Assembly (NCBI RefSeq): GCF_001083805.1
Contig: NZ_JXSK01000002.1
Span: 434,001 to 498,000 of the forward strand
From: Photorhabdus luminescens subsp. luminescens
GTDB lineage: Bacteria; Pseudomonadota; Gammaproteobacteria; Enterobacterales; Enterobacteriaceae
Reading direction: 5' to 3'
Length of the DNA stretch: 64,000 bases
This document shows positions 44,593 to 53,905 of the stretch, one piece after another. The notes under the pieces were generated by a model. It worked only from the letters and a program-made list of their open reading frames with translations. It had not been told where the DNA came from and ran no database searches. The first letter of the stretch is position 1. Each line of letters opens with the position of its first letter. The position numbers and the translations under genes were made by a program.

Positions 44593-45462
44593 TCATACTT
44601 TTTCTGACGTCTTGATTTGAGTATATTCATGAACAATGCGCTGCAATGTTTTATACATATGCCGATGCAGGGCAGTATAAACCTGCACCGTATTCGCCCC
44701 TGCCAGCATGTATTCATGAACATCATTACCATCCTGTACACCTCCCGATCCAAGTATTGGAATCATCACCCCTCGCTTACGCAGGTTATAAATAGCGGCA
44801 AGCACCATTGGTTTGATCCCCGGTCCAGAGTATCCGCAAACCCCATTAAGCAGCGCTTCGCCATTCGCTGTGTCGAATGCAATTCCCGAAATGGTATCGC
44901 TCAACGTTATCGCATCAGCCCCCCCTTCTACCGCAGCTTGAACACGCCCATACAAATTATCGCCAAGCGAGAGTTTGACTGCAAAAGGGGTATCCGTTCG
45001 CTCCTTCACCGCTTTGGTGTAGTTGAATACACGTTCAGGTGTATCTTCCGTGAAGTCGTCCGCATGCAAGCATGAAATACCTAACTCCAAAGGGGCATCA
45101 GTGACTTCCGAGATACGAACAGCCAATGAAGCTAACGCCTCAGGCGATTCAGCATGGATAGAAACTATTATCGGAAGCTGTTCCTCCTTAAATTCGCGCA
45201 GAAGCGTTAACCAATAATCAACGCTTTTCTTCGAATACGTCGTATTGTTCAACATCCCTGTACTGAACAAGTAGGTCTTTTCTGTATGCAATTTTTCTGA
45301 GCGCGGGTAAATCGTTTTTGTCACGACCGCCCCTGCGCCGTGAGCGATGAACTGGCGAATATTTTTAGCTTGATCAGAAAGCAGACCCGACCCAACAATA
45401 ATTGGGTTTTTTATCTTCATACCTAAAACATCATAGGTTGGTTCAACAACTTGATTTTCCAT
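44593..45462 (-). CDS. Dihydropyrimidine-dehydrogenase/dihydroorotate-dehydrogenase-like flavoprotein
   Basis: 289 residues, FMN-binding TIM barrel. The order VGSGLLSDQAKNIRQFI, GAGAVVTKTIYPR, LGISCLHADD, PFAVKLS, DAITLSDT and the phosphate-binding GSGGVQDGND is that of class 1 dihydroorotate dehydrogenases and of the C-terminal part of dihydropyrimidine dehydrogenase (PreA/PydB). There is no ferredoxin extension. Start at MENQVVEP follows GGGGT; a TTG-initiated extension of ten residues is less likely. Sandwiched between a CMP-N-glycosidase-like gene and a creatininase-like gene, it is probably a reductase for a free pyrimidine such as cytosine or uracil (inference). Confidence 0.8.
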   Translation of the reverse strand: MENQVVEPTYDVLGMKIKNPIIVGSGLLSDQAKNIRQFIAHGAGAVVTKTIYPRSEKLHTEKTYLFSTGMLNNTTYSKKSVDYWLTLLREFKEEQLPIIVSIHAESPEALASLAVRISEVTDAPLELGISCLHADDFTEDTPERVFNYTKAVKERTDTPFAVKLSLGDNLYGRVQAAVEGGADAITLSDTISGIAFDTANGEALLNGVCGYSGPGIKPMVLAAIYNLRKRGVMIPILGSGGVQDGNDVHEYMLAGANTVQVYTALHRHMYKTLQRIVHEYTQIKTSEKV

Positions 45463-45558
45463 CGTAACCCCACAAATTACCCATTCCAGCAAACTTGCTA
45501 TCTAACCCGCCTTTCAATTTAATAGAGAGGCGGTATATCCTAAAAAGACGCTCAATAG

Positions 45559-46047
45559 TTACTCAACTGCAAAATTCCTGAAAATATCGCTAATTTGTCC
45601 CGGATTTCGACGGAAATCGTGAATATCCAATTTCGACAAATTGCAAATGTGTTCCAATCCCTTCAACAAATGACTGCCGCCACGCACAATCGGTAGTTGA
45701 GTGATCAACAAGACAGGCCGTTTCAGAGCAGAAGCCCAACCAAGTTCAATATGTGTACCGTCAGTACGCAATAATTCATCACCTTGAAGAACCGGAAGAA
45801 TAGGCATGAAAAAATCACACTGCTGCATCCATTGGAAATCCCGTTTCGATACCATCTCCGGCGTATAATGGGGTGTATCAATGCCGAATTTCTCGGTCAA
45901 ATGTGCCGAAAATACCCTGCCGTTCAGTGCCTCTACCGTCTTAACCGCCAATTGAATGGTCATTCTCAACTCTTCATGAAAACCACCATCGTAAATTGCG
46001 GATTGGATCGGCCCACCGATGAAAACGCTTTTATTTGCCAACGACAT
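45559..46047 (-). CDS. BlsM/MilB-type CMP N-glycosidase-like protein (nucleoside 2-deoxyribosyltransferase superfamily)
   Basis: 162 residues. Nucleoside 2-deoxyribosyltransferase fold: N-terminal SVFIGGPIQ, then FSAHLTEKFG, then KRDFQWMQQCDFFMPILP, and the nucleophile Glu101 in GTHIELGWAS. These segments line up with MilB and BlsM, which hydrolyse CMP or hydroxymethyl-CMP to the free base in mildiomycin and blasticidin synthesis. I infer it liberates cytosine (or another pyrimidine) from its nucleotide. Seventh gene of the operon, 129 bases after the aminotransferase. Confidence 0.78.
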   Translation of the reverse strand: MSLANKSVFIGGPIQSAIYDGGFHEELRMTIQLAVKTVEALNGRVFSAHLTEKFGIDTPHYTPEMVSKRDFQWMQQCDFFMPILPVLQGDELLRTDGTHIELGWASALKRPVLLITQLPIVRGGSHLLKGLEHICNLSKLDIHDFRRNPGQISDIFRNFAVE

Positions 46048-46176
46048 AACGCTCTCCTTAATTTTCTTTACCCAACAGACTATGAGCCGTCGTTTCAGAG
46101 CACCGAATTCAGCACAGCCAGAGGATAGGATGCCTGATAATTCAATAGGTTATCGCTCACAATAGGCCAGTTTGAT

Positions 46177-47967
46177 CTAGCTATATCGAGGAAGCAGGTT
46201 GTTTTCCTCAAGTTCATCCAAGCTATCTACAAATGCCAAATAAACTTTTTCCAGATGAGTGTCATCATGTGCATCAGAGATAAACCAACAACGCCATTCC
46301 CAGATATAAACCCCTCTCATCAACAGGTTGTAGTAAAGCAAATCCATGTTGTCACGATGGACTAATCTAAAAAATGAGGAAAACGATCTTACTTCGATGG
46401 GAACCCGACGACTTAAGAACAATTGATTCAAACGTGAAACAAACCATTCAGTACGCCGAGTCAATGCGTTGGTAAAAGATTGTCCTCTCCTCTTAATCTC
46501 CAGCAAAGCGGCCTTCGCAGCGGCCATGCAAAGCGGATGTTGAAAATAGGTCCCGCCAAAGAATGTCGGCTCCGCTGCGGGGAAGCTATCATCGTTGAAA
46601 TTCCAGTTTCCACCGTCAATCGAATCCAGCATATTTTTCCTGCCGGTAATGACGCCCAATGGCATTCCACCACCTATCGTTTTGCCATAAGTCACAATAT
46701 CCGCTTCAATGCCGAATAACCCTTGGATACCGGCAGGATGGGTTCTGAAACCTGTCACAATTTCGTCAAATATCAGCAGAATATCTAATTCTCTGGTCAC
46801 TTGACGCAAACGTCGCAAGTAATCTGGATTGCTCAGTCCTGGGTCACGAGTGGGTACCGGCTCGACCAACACCGCAGCGATATCAGTGCTATTCGTTTTG
46901 AGAAACTCAATGGCTTCATTGGAACCAAACTCAAACACCGAAACATCCGCAACCATATTTTCAGGTATGCCCACTGAAACAGGCTTTGTCGTATTAACTT
47001 CATCATATTCACTGGCTCTCGCCAGTACCGCATCCCAATGCCCGTGATAACTGCTAGAAAAAAGCACAATATGATTACGACGAGTAAGCGCCCGCGCGGC
47101 CCGAACCGCATTCATCACTGCTTCCGTTCCACTATTGACAAAAGCAACGCGATCCATGCCAGTAATCTCTTTGATAAGTTCAGCCACTTCTAAGCCTATC
47201 TCATGCCGGGTTCCCAAACCAAAACCATTGTCTATTTGCTGAGTGAGCGCTTTAACTACAAAGGGTGGACTATGACCAAACAGATGCGCGCCAAATCCCA
47301 TCGTCATATCAATGTAATCATTACCATCAATATCCTGGACGATAGGCCCGGCAAACTTGGTGCAAACAATCGGGTAAAGTAGCTCCTTTATGGACGGTTT
47401 AAAGCCAATCCCAGAACGGCTATCCGCAATATTTTTACGTACCGCTACCGAATGCGTTTTTGATTTAATCGTTCGCTCGTTATATTTAGCTATGAATGAA
47501 ACCAGATATTTTTTTCTCTCCTCAGATTCAATCGGTAGCGCACTTCTCGACATCCATTGAAAAAAGCGTTCTTTCTTAGCCGGTGGAATATCTGGCGTAT
47601 CGGGTTGATCAAGCCTTTTTTCTTGATCAGCCAAGACCGGTTGAGGTCGAATTACCGCATGGTTATCTTCCACAACATTATTTTTATCTACCGTAATATC
47701 GTTTTTACCTGTCGTAATACTGTTTTTATTCGCCATCAAGATATATTCACTGAGTTGACGAACCGTTTGTAATTCTGCGAAAAATTGCCGTACTGAAAGT
47801 TTTATACCAAATCGTTTATGGATAGGCTCCAATGCTTCGAATAACAAAAGTGATTCCGCGCCTAATTCAACTAACGGTATTTCCAGTTTTATCTCTTCTT
47901 TGGGTAAACCAAATGTTTCTGCAAAAATAGAGATTATTTCTCTCTGAATAATTTCAATATCACTCAT
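46177..47967 (-). CDS. ACP-aminotransferase didomain protein
   Basis: 596 residues. An acyl carrier domain at 1-78 with phosphopantetheine Ser39 in LGAESLLL, a low-complexity Asn/Asp/Gln-rich linker, then a class III PLP aminotransferase of the glutamate-1-semialdehyde type (about 165-590). PLP motifs seen: NSGTEAVMNAVRAAR, SSYHGHWD, LLIFDEIVTGFR and the Schiff-base Lys near 428 in TYGKTIGGGMPLGV. Such on-line aminotransferases, as in iturin/mycosubtilin synthetases, convert a beta-keto acyl-ACP to a beta-amino acyl chain. Here it follows a lone ketosynthase, fitting beta-amination of the polyketide product. Confidence 0.9.
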   Translation of the reverse strand: MSDIEIIQREIISIFAETFGLPKEEIKLEIPLVELGAESLLLFEALEPIHKRFGIKLSVRQFFAELQTVRQLSEYILMANKNSITTGKNDITVDKNNVVEDNHAVIRPQPVLADQEKRLDQPDTPDIPPAKKERFFQWMSRSALPIESEERKKYLVSFIAKYNERTIKSKTHSVAVRKNIADSRSGIGFKPSIKELLYPIVCTKFAGPIVQDIDGNDYIDMTMGFGAHLFGHSPPFVVKALTQQIDNGFGLGTRHEIGLEVAELIKEITGMDRVAFVNSGTEAVMNAVRAARALTRRNHIVLFSSSYHGHWDAVLARASEYDEVNTTKPVSVGIPENMVADVSVFEFGSNEAIEFLKTNSTDIAAVLVEPVPTRDPGLSNPDYLRRLRQVTRELDILLIFDEIVTGFRTHPAGIQGLFGIEADIVTYGKTIGGGMPLGVITGRKNMLDSIDGGNWNFNDDSFPAAEPTFFGGTYFQHPLCMAAAKAALLEIKRRGQSFTNALTRRTEWFVSRLNQLFLSRRVPIEVRSFSSFFRLVHRDNMDLLYYNLLMRGVYIWEWRCWFISDAHDDTHLEKVYLAFVDSLDELEENNLLPRYS

Positions 47968-48017
47968 ATCAACCTCACTTTCCTCAAAATGAAGACGATC
48001 TCTACCGGTTTTACAGC

Positions 48018-49718
48018 TCAGATTGCCGTTCTTTCAAATGGATAAGTTGGAAGCGGGAGCCGTTTACGATATTCGTTCTGGTAAAAAATATCCCAATTGA
48101 TACTTCCCCCCGCCTGCCAGACAGAAGCAGGCGAAATATACCTCTCTTGTAGTTCACTCAATTGAGGGGCTGCCACCAAAGATTTATCTAGCAGGCCTAA
48201 TTTCAGTTCATGGATATCACGCGCGACAATCGCCTTGCGTATGAGTAAATGTCGTCGTCCACGCTGCAAAGTAAATGCCACATCAGCAATATTCGCTGCT
48301 GGGTACCGTTCAAAATATTTCACTAAATCCAACATTTTTTGCGCTAATGCCGCCTCAGTACGCGCACTCAGCGGGATCAGATGTGCGGCCGCCAAGGAAG
48401 GCATGTCAGGCTTTGTCGCCGGTGGTTCGGCAACGACAACATGAATATTGGTGCCGCCGATCCCAAACGAGCTAACACCAGCAATTCTCGCGGCCTTATC
48501 GTTATCCCAATCTCTGGATTCAACAGGCACATAAAATGGGGACTCAAGGTCCCGCAGTTCAGCACAAGGAGATTCACAATTCATTGATGGCGGAATAATG
48601 CCTGAATTGACAGCATAGATAGCTTTTATCAGCCCGGCGATACCTGATGCGCAATCAGCATGACCAAGATTGGATTTAATCGAGCCTAAAGCACACGATC
48701 TGGCCGATACGCCAGCAAATACTCGTCCTAGCGCCCGTAATTCAATCCCATCACCAACGGGTGTGCCAGTCCCATGCGCTTCAATCAAACCAATTTGATC
48801 AGCTCGGACATCAGCCGCCGCAAGCGCACGACGGATCACTTGCTCCTGACCAGAAATACCCGGCGCGCTATAACCCGCCTTGACAGCCCCATCGTTGTTG
48901 ATTGCCGATCCTTTGATAACCGCTAAAATCGGCTCGCCATTAAGCAGAGCATCCTCCAGACGGCGTAATACCACAAACGCGGCGGCATCAGAGAAAATCG
49001 TACCGTCAGCTTTCTCGTCGAATGCGCAAACTCGTCCTGTCGGAGACAATATTCCCCCTGCATGGTAAACATAGCCAACATGAGCGGGATACCTGACGCA
49101 AACGCCCCCTGCCAGCGCCATGTCACTTTCACCTAACAACAAACTGTTGCAAGCCATGTGCACAGCAACCAATGAACCTGAACAAAAAGTGCCTACACTG
49201 ACAGCAGGTCCTAAACAGTTGAGCTTATACGCCACACGCGTTGCCAAAGCATCTACAGAACTTCCGCCAAATAGCAGCATAGCGTCGGCAGGAGAATGGT
49301 TCAGCGTCGATACATCAGCCTGCCAGGTACTCCGACGAGAACCGACAAACACTGAACAGATCCCTGCGTCTGCCCCGCTGGAATAACCACTCAGTTCAAG
49401 GGCCTCATGGCAAACCTCCAGACAAATCCGTTGCTGGGGGTCCATTTTAGAAACTTCTCTCGGCATTATTTGAAAATAGCTGTAATCAAATGCCTCTGGA
49501 TTTTTGAGGTACGCACCACGCGGAACGTAATGCCATCCGCCTTCGTCCGCATCAATGCCCCGACTATGAAGTTCTTGATTGGTATAACTCGAAATCAGTT
49601 CCCGTTTCCCTAAGATCGCATCCCAAAGATCTTGACTCGAATCCGCATTAGGAAAACGTCCAGCTATGCTGGTAATCGCAATATCTGTTGAATCATGCAT
49701 TTGTGTTTTTGATTTCAT
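48018..49718 (-). CDS. Stand-alone polyketide ketosynthase
   Basis: 566 residues: a ketosynthase (about 10-440) and the usual post-KS linker, then it stops at a region ending KRLPLPTYPFERT, the typical post-AT/KS dimer linker end. No acyltransferase, KR or carrier domain. Catalytic triad intact: Cys179 in GTFCSGSLVAV (unusual context; DTACSSS is normal), His315 in EAHGTGTPVGD and His353 in NLGHADCASG. It should decarboxylatively extend a chain on a separate ACP, most simply that of the next gene's ACP-aminotransferase. Confidence 0.93.
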   Translation of the reverse strand: MKSKTQMHDSTDIAITSIAGRFPNADSSQDLWDAILGKRELISSYTNQELHSRGIDADEGGWHYVPRGAYLKNPEAFDYSYFQIMPREVSKMDPQQRICLEVCHEALELSGYSSGADAGICSVFVGSRRSTWQADVSTLNHSPADAMLLFGGSSVDALATRVAYKLNCLGPAVSVGTFCSGSLVAVHMACNSLLLGESDMALAGGVCVRYPAHVGYVYHAGGILSPTGRVCAFDEKADGTIFSDAAAFVVLRRLEDALLNGEPILAVIKGSAINNDGAVKAGYSAPGISGQEQVIRRALAAADVRADQIGLIEAHGTGTPVGDGIELRALGRVFAGVSARSCALGSIKSNLGHADCASGIAGLIKAIYAVNSGIIPPSMNCESPCAELRDLESPFYVPVESRDWDNDKAARIAGVSSFGIGGTNIHVVVAEPPATKPDMPSLAAAHLIPLSARTEAALAQKMLDLVKYFERYPAANIADVAFTLQRGRRHLLIRKAIVARDIHELKLGLLDKSLVAAPQLSELQERYISPASVWQAGGSINWDIFYQNEYRKRLPLPTYPFERTAI

Positions 49719-49792
49719 GTTAATTCTCTTTCCCGAACATGTTGGTCTTGCTGATCTTCGCTAGAGCACACCGCCTTGATTACGCTTTTTTT

Positions 49793-52700
49793 CTATTTGC
49801 ATCGTTTTTTCTCTACTTGCATCGTAAGAGACGCCACAGTGCTCGATTCGAAAAGATCAACCATAGATACCGCAACATTAAAATGAGCATTAACTTGTCT
49901 CACCAACTCAGCCCCGACCAGTGAATCTCCCCCTAAATCGAAAAAGTTCGATTCATGATCAACAGCGCAGCGCAGTACACCGCTCCAAATGGCTGCCATA
50001 TCATCGATAATGGATTTATTTGATGCCGAGGGAGATGCCATTGCCGGCTGTGCCGTATCCGCTGGCAGTGAATTTTCCACAACATCATGCAACCGCTCAT
50101 TCAAAGGTAAGGCGGAGACGGCAAAACGCGGCTCTGCATGGCAGGTGGAGAAAATAATATCCAACGCATTAACGACATCGGCATGACGTAACGGGCGAGC
50201 ACGATTTACGCTGTATTTGAAGCTATTCGATTCATCCCAACCTTCCCATCCATCCCAATCAATGGCGAAATAGGGTTTATCCAAATGGTGGGTTGAAGCA
50301 AATGCAGCACAAGCTTCGTTTGCCGCAGCATAAGGCGCAAGCCCCAATCCCCCCGCGAACACTGACAGAGACGAGATAAAACAGCCAAACCTCAGCGGGC
50401 GATCGGCGAATATTTCATGCAAAACAGCAGCCCCTTTTAACTTTGGCTGCATCAACTTTTCCCAAGCGTGATGGTCAGAATTTTGCAGCCACCGGATCGC
50501 TGCCTGACCAGAAAGCCCGGCGGCATGGATAAAACAATTCGCTGCCCCCAGTCTGGATTCCACGCGGGCAAGTTCCGCCAGCACATGGGCTTTGTCTGTC
50601 ACATCAGCGGTAATCACGGCAAAATCCGCCCCCATATTGCGCAATTGCGCTATCCGTTGGCTCTGCAACGTATCAGACTGAGTGAGATCTCTGGATGTCT
50701 GGCCGAGCAGGATAAGTTTCGCGTTAAACCTGGTGACCAGATATTGTGCAATGCCAAAACCAACCGTTCCTAATCCTCCGGTCACTAAACAGATCATGTC
50801 TGATGAAATATTTTCGCTAACGACTGGGTTTACAACGTCAAAATAGCGTTCCCAACGCCAACCTTGACGCATGGCAACCGTGTTCTGATCACGGGCAGTG
50901 AAAAGCTCAGCCACGATATATCGAGCATCATTAAGACAGCTAAGCTCTTTAGCAGGTATGTCGATAACTTTCATTATTATGCCCGGCAATTCCTGGCTGA
51001 TCGCCGAAATGGATGCTAGCGCCGTAGCCCGTTCAATGTTCCGTGGTTCGCTGCCCATCACGTCAACAAAACCGGGACCGATCAAGGTTAACGATATGGC
51101 CCTATTTCCCATTTGGGAAAACGCTTTTACCCAATTAAATAGCGTAAATGGGAATCGATCTTCCTCTACCGGCACGTTATCCGCTGACGGGATATCACCC
51201 AAAATAAAGAGGATATGATCTGGTGTATGCGCTTGTTGCTCCTTCAACCTTAGCATCAAACGCTGAACACTGACGGGATCATTAACGTCGATGATAAACG
51301 CTGTATCATCGAAAGCTGTTTTATGGAAAGCTGTTTTATGGGGAGAAAGGACACAATTTTCATGCACTTCAAACACGTTTTGCCCCAGTTCACGCAGTAC
51401 ATCCGCGATCGGGCAAATTTCTTTACCGCTGTTATCGTAGAAAATCAGCCAGTTACGCTTAGCCGCCGATGATGATACCGGGGACAAGCGCTGTGTTCGC
51501 TTCCAACGTTCAACATAAACGCCGACTGACTGGTCAGAAGTTTCAGAGTTTGCTATCGGCTGACCAGTATGAGGTTCTGGTTTGTACTCGGTTAATGTCG
51601 AATCTGTGTACCAGCAGCGCCGACGTTGCAAAGGTTGAACCGGTAGTGGAATACGTTGAACAATTTCCCCATCCCGCAATATCGACCAATCTATTACCAA
51701 ACCACGTTGCCAGAGCTTGCCGACCAGTTTGACCAAAACCGGATCGTGCTCTTCATAAACAACATCCAAACGAATAATGTTTTCAGGGTTTGCAACGATT
51801 GCAGAGAAACTATCAGACGAATAGTCCAAAACTAATATCACATCATTTGCTGATATGACTTCATTGTGTTGCGGTAAGCTCGGAAAATCTCCATTAATTA
51901 ACATCGCCTTTACATTATTGCCATCAATCATGCCGTGATGTTTAGACCAAAAACTTCCGGGTAAAGCTATACCACACTCAGCGAAATTACCACGCTCAGC
52001 AAAATGCGGTGTCACATTTCCTAGCAACTTATCAACGATTTCAGGCAGTGTCAGCATACCTAGCGAGCAAGCAACAGCAAGGTCATAACGACTATCGGAT
52101 ATGATGAATATTGGCGTCGAGATCATCTTCCGCCAACAATTGATCGCCGCGATTATCGCCACAAGATTGGCAATTTCTCCCTTATTGCCATTATTTTCTG
52201 TCATTTCAGTGATATCGATTTTACCGATGCTATGGGAAATATCGGTCGGCAATTCAGCAAGCAACCTATCCACTTCTTGCCAATAGCCAGGCATCTGCAT
52301 TGATAAAGCGGATCGAATAGCAGGACCGAGCGCCATCACCAGACGTTGCGGTTCAGAGATTTGTGCAGTGACGGTGAAATCCGCATTTCTGATACCATCA
52401 ATCAACATTTTCACATCTTTAGCATACAAACAGGCTCGATATGGCTGAGCTGCACGACCTTCCGCATAAGTAAAAGCCACTTCATCAATATGTGTATCGG
52501 GTTTAGCCTCCAGCATTTTTGCCAAATTAGTACTCAATGTGTTCAAGGCATCAGCATTGCGTCCCCCTAACGGAATGGCTCGCCAGCCAATGCTATTTTT
52601 ACCTGACCTTCGTACCGGCGCTTGCTCCAAAATCATGTGAACATTGCTGCCGCCGGCGCCAAAAGAGCTCACTCCTGCCCGTCGTGGCCCTTTCACCGGC

Positions 52701-53905
52701 CAGTTGATGGGAGTGGTGTTGATAATGAAAGGACTTCGCTCAAGATTCATAGCAGAGTTGGCCCTGCTGAAAGTCGGATGCGGCGCAATGGTACCGGTCT
52801 TGAGCGCCATGATCGTTTTGGCTAATCCGGCAACGCCAGCCGCTGCCGCTAAATGCCCCACGTTAGCCTTGATCGATCCCAACGCACAAAATCTCTCACG
52901 ATCCGTATTCTGGCGGAAAGCCTGACAAAGCGCGGCATATTCTACTGAATCCCCAAGCGGCGTTGCGGTACCATGCGCCTCGATCATCCCTAATTCATCC
53001 GGCCCAATCCCGGCGAACGCCTGAGCATCCAAAATGAGTTTTCGTTGCCCATCTACCCCCGGCGCCGCAAAGCCAGCCCGCGCTGAACCATCATTATTTG
53101 CCGCTGAACCGAGGATCACCGCATGGATGGTATCCCCATTGCTAATCGCTTCATCCAATGGCCGTAGCGCCACCAACCCCGCCCCATCGCCAAAGAAAGT
53201 CCCTGATGCCTTCTCATCGAACGGTCTACAATAGCCATCCTCTGAGAAGATCATATCGTTCTGATAAAAATAACCCGGTCGAGAATAGGCATACACAGAA
53301 ACACCACCAGCGAAAGCAATCTCGCATTCACCAAGCAAGAGGCTTTGTATCGCCATATGTACTGCTGTCAGGGATGTCGAACAGCCGGTCAAGACGGCCA
53401 CACTTGGCCCGTCAAAACCGAGTTTGTATGAAATCCGTGCCGGGAGATAATCCTTATCATTAGTCAGCATGAGCTCTGTCCCCATTAATGAAACCAGATC
53501 ACACTCAGATTTAATGACATTAGGCAAATAAGTATTCATCGAACTGCCGGTAAAAACCCCGATACGCGGGCGCCGGAAAGGATTACCATAACCCGTCACT
53601 TCGGCCAGTTCCCATGCGCATTCAAGCAGCATTCGATGTTGAGGATCGAGCAATTCAGCTTCTCGCTGGCTGATTGAAAAGAGATCCGGGTCAAACAGAT
53701 CAATATCCGGTAAACACGCATCGACAGGAACATAATTTTTTGCCGTGAATATATGCCGTGCTACCCCAAGGCGAATCAGCTCTTCCTGACTATATCTTTT
53801 AGCAAGTATTCGGCCTGCAACAAGATTCTCCCACAGCGCATCCAAGCTATTCGCCACAGGTAACCGACAAGTTACGCCAATGATGGCAATCGCATTATCA
53901 GACAT
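49793..53905 (-). CDS. Type I PKS module KS-(degenerate AT)-KR-ACP
   Basis: 1370 residues. KS at 1-430 with Cys175 (TGCSTSLTAV), His311 (EAHGTATPLGD) and His351 (NVGHLAAAAG). Residues about 530-690 resemble an acyltransferase skeleton but the GHSxG nucleophile elbow is replaced by ISDSRYDLAV near 603 and no catalytic His motif is visible, so it is a decayed AT or docking region. KR at about 850-1235 with cofactor motif VTGGLGTVGFG near 1040 and active Ser/Tyr in SSLSVF and YAAANEA. ACP at about 1290-1365, Ser in LGGDSLVG near 1327. Overlaps the NRPS gene by eight bases, so the two are co-translated. Malonyl loading must come in trans. Confidence 0.93.
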   Translation of the reverse strand: MSDNAIAIIGVTCRLPVANSLDALWENLVAGRILAKRYSQEELIRLGVARHIFTAKNYVPVDACLPDIDLFDPDLFSISQREAELLDPQHRMLLECAWELAEVTGYGNPFRRPRIGVFTGSSMNTYLPNVIKSECDLVSLMGTELMLTNDKDYLPARISYKLGFDGPSVAVLTGCSTSLTAVHMAIQSLLLGECEIAFAGGVSVYAYSRPGYFYQNDMIFSEDGYCRPFDEKASGTFFGDGAGLVALRPLDEAISNGDTIHAVILGSAANNDGSARAGFAAPGVDGQRKLILDAQAFAGIGPDELGMIEAHGTATPLGDSVEYAALCQAFRQNTDRERFCALGSIKANVGHLAAAAGVAGLAKTIMALKTGTIAPHPTFSRANSAMNLERSPFIINTTPINWPVKGPRRAGVSSFGAGGSNVHMILEQAPVRRSGKNSIGWRAIPLGGRNADALNTLSTNLAKMLEAKPDTHIDEVAFTYAEGRAAQPYRACLYAKDVKMLIDGIRNADFTVTAQISEPQRLVMALGPAIRSALSMQMPGYWQEVDRLLAELPTDISHSIGKIDITEMTENNGNKGEIANLVAIIAAINCWRKMISTPIFIISDSRYDLAVACSLGMLTLPEIVDKLLGNVTPHFAERGNFAECGIALPGSFWSKHHGMIDGNNVKAMLINGDFPSLPQHNEVISANDVILVLDYSSDSFSAIVANPENIIRLDVVYEEHDPVLVKLVGKLWQRGLVIDWSILRDGEIVQRIPLPVQPLQRRRCWYTDSTLTEYKPEPHTGQPIANSETSDQSVGVYVERWKRTQRLSPVSSSAAKRNWLIFYDNSGKEICPIADVLRELGQNVFEVHENCVLSPHKTAFHKTAFDDTAFIIDVNDPVSVQRLMLRLKEQQAHTPDHILFILGDIPSADNVPVEEDRFPFTLFNWVKAFSQMGNRAISLTLIGPGFVDVMGSEPRNIERATALASISAISQELPGIIMKVIDIPAKELSCLNDARYIVAELFTARDQNTVAMRQGWRWERYFDVVNPVVSENISSDMICLVTGGLGTVGFGIAQYLVTRFNAKLILLGQTSRDLTQSDTLQSQRIAQLRNMGADFAVITADVTDKAHVLAELARVESRLGAANCFIHAAGLSGQAAIRWLQNSDHHAWEKLMQPKLKGAAVLHEIFADRPLRFGCFISSLSVFAGGLGLAPYAAANEACAAFASTHHLDKPYFAIDWDGWEGWDESNSFKYSVNRARPLRHADVVNALDIIFSTCHAEPRFAVSALPLNERLHDVVENSLPADTAQPAMASPSASNKSIIDDMAAIWSGVLRCAVDHESNFFDLGGDSLVGAELVRQVNAHFNVAVSMVDLFESSTVASLTMQVEKKRCK

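Noticed and set aside
44593-45462. Housekeeping dihydroorotate dehydrogenase (PyrD)
   Set aside because: Enterobacterial PyrD is a longer membrane-associated class 2 enzyme with a different N-terminus; this protein lies in an NRPS/PKS operon and resembles the soluble dihydropyrimidine dehydrogenase domain.
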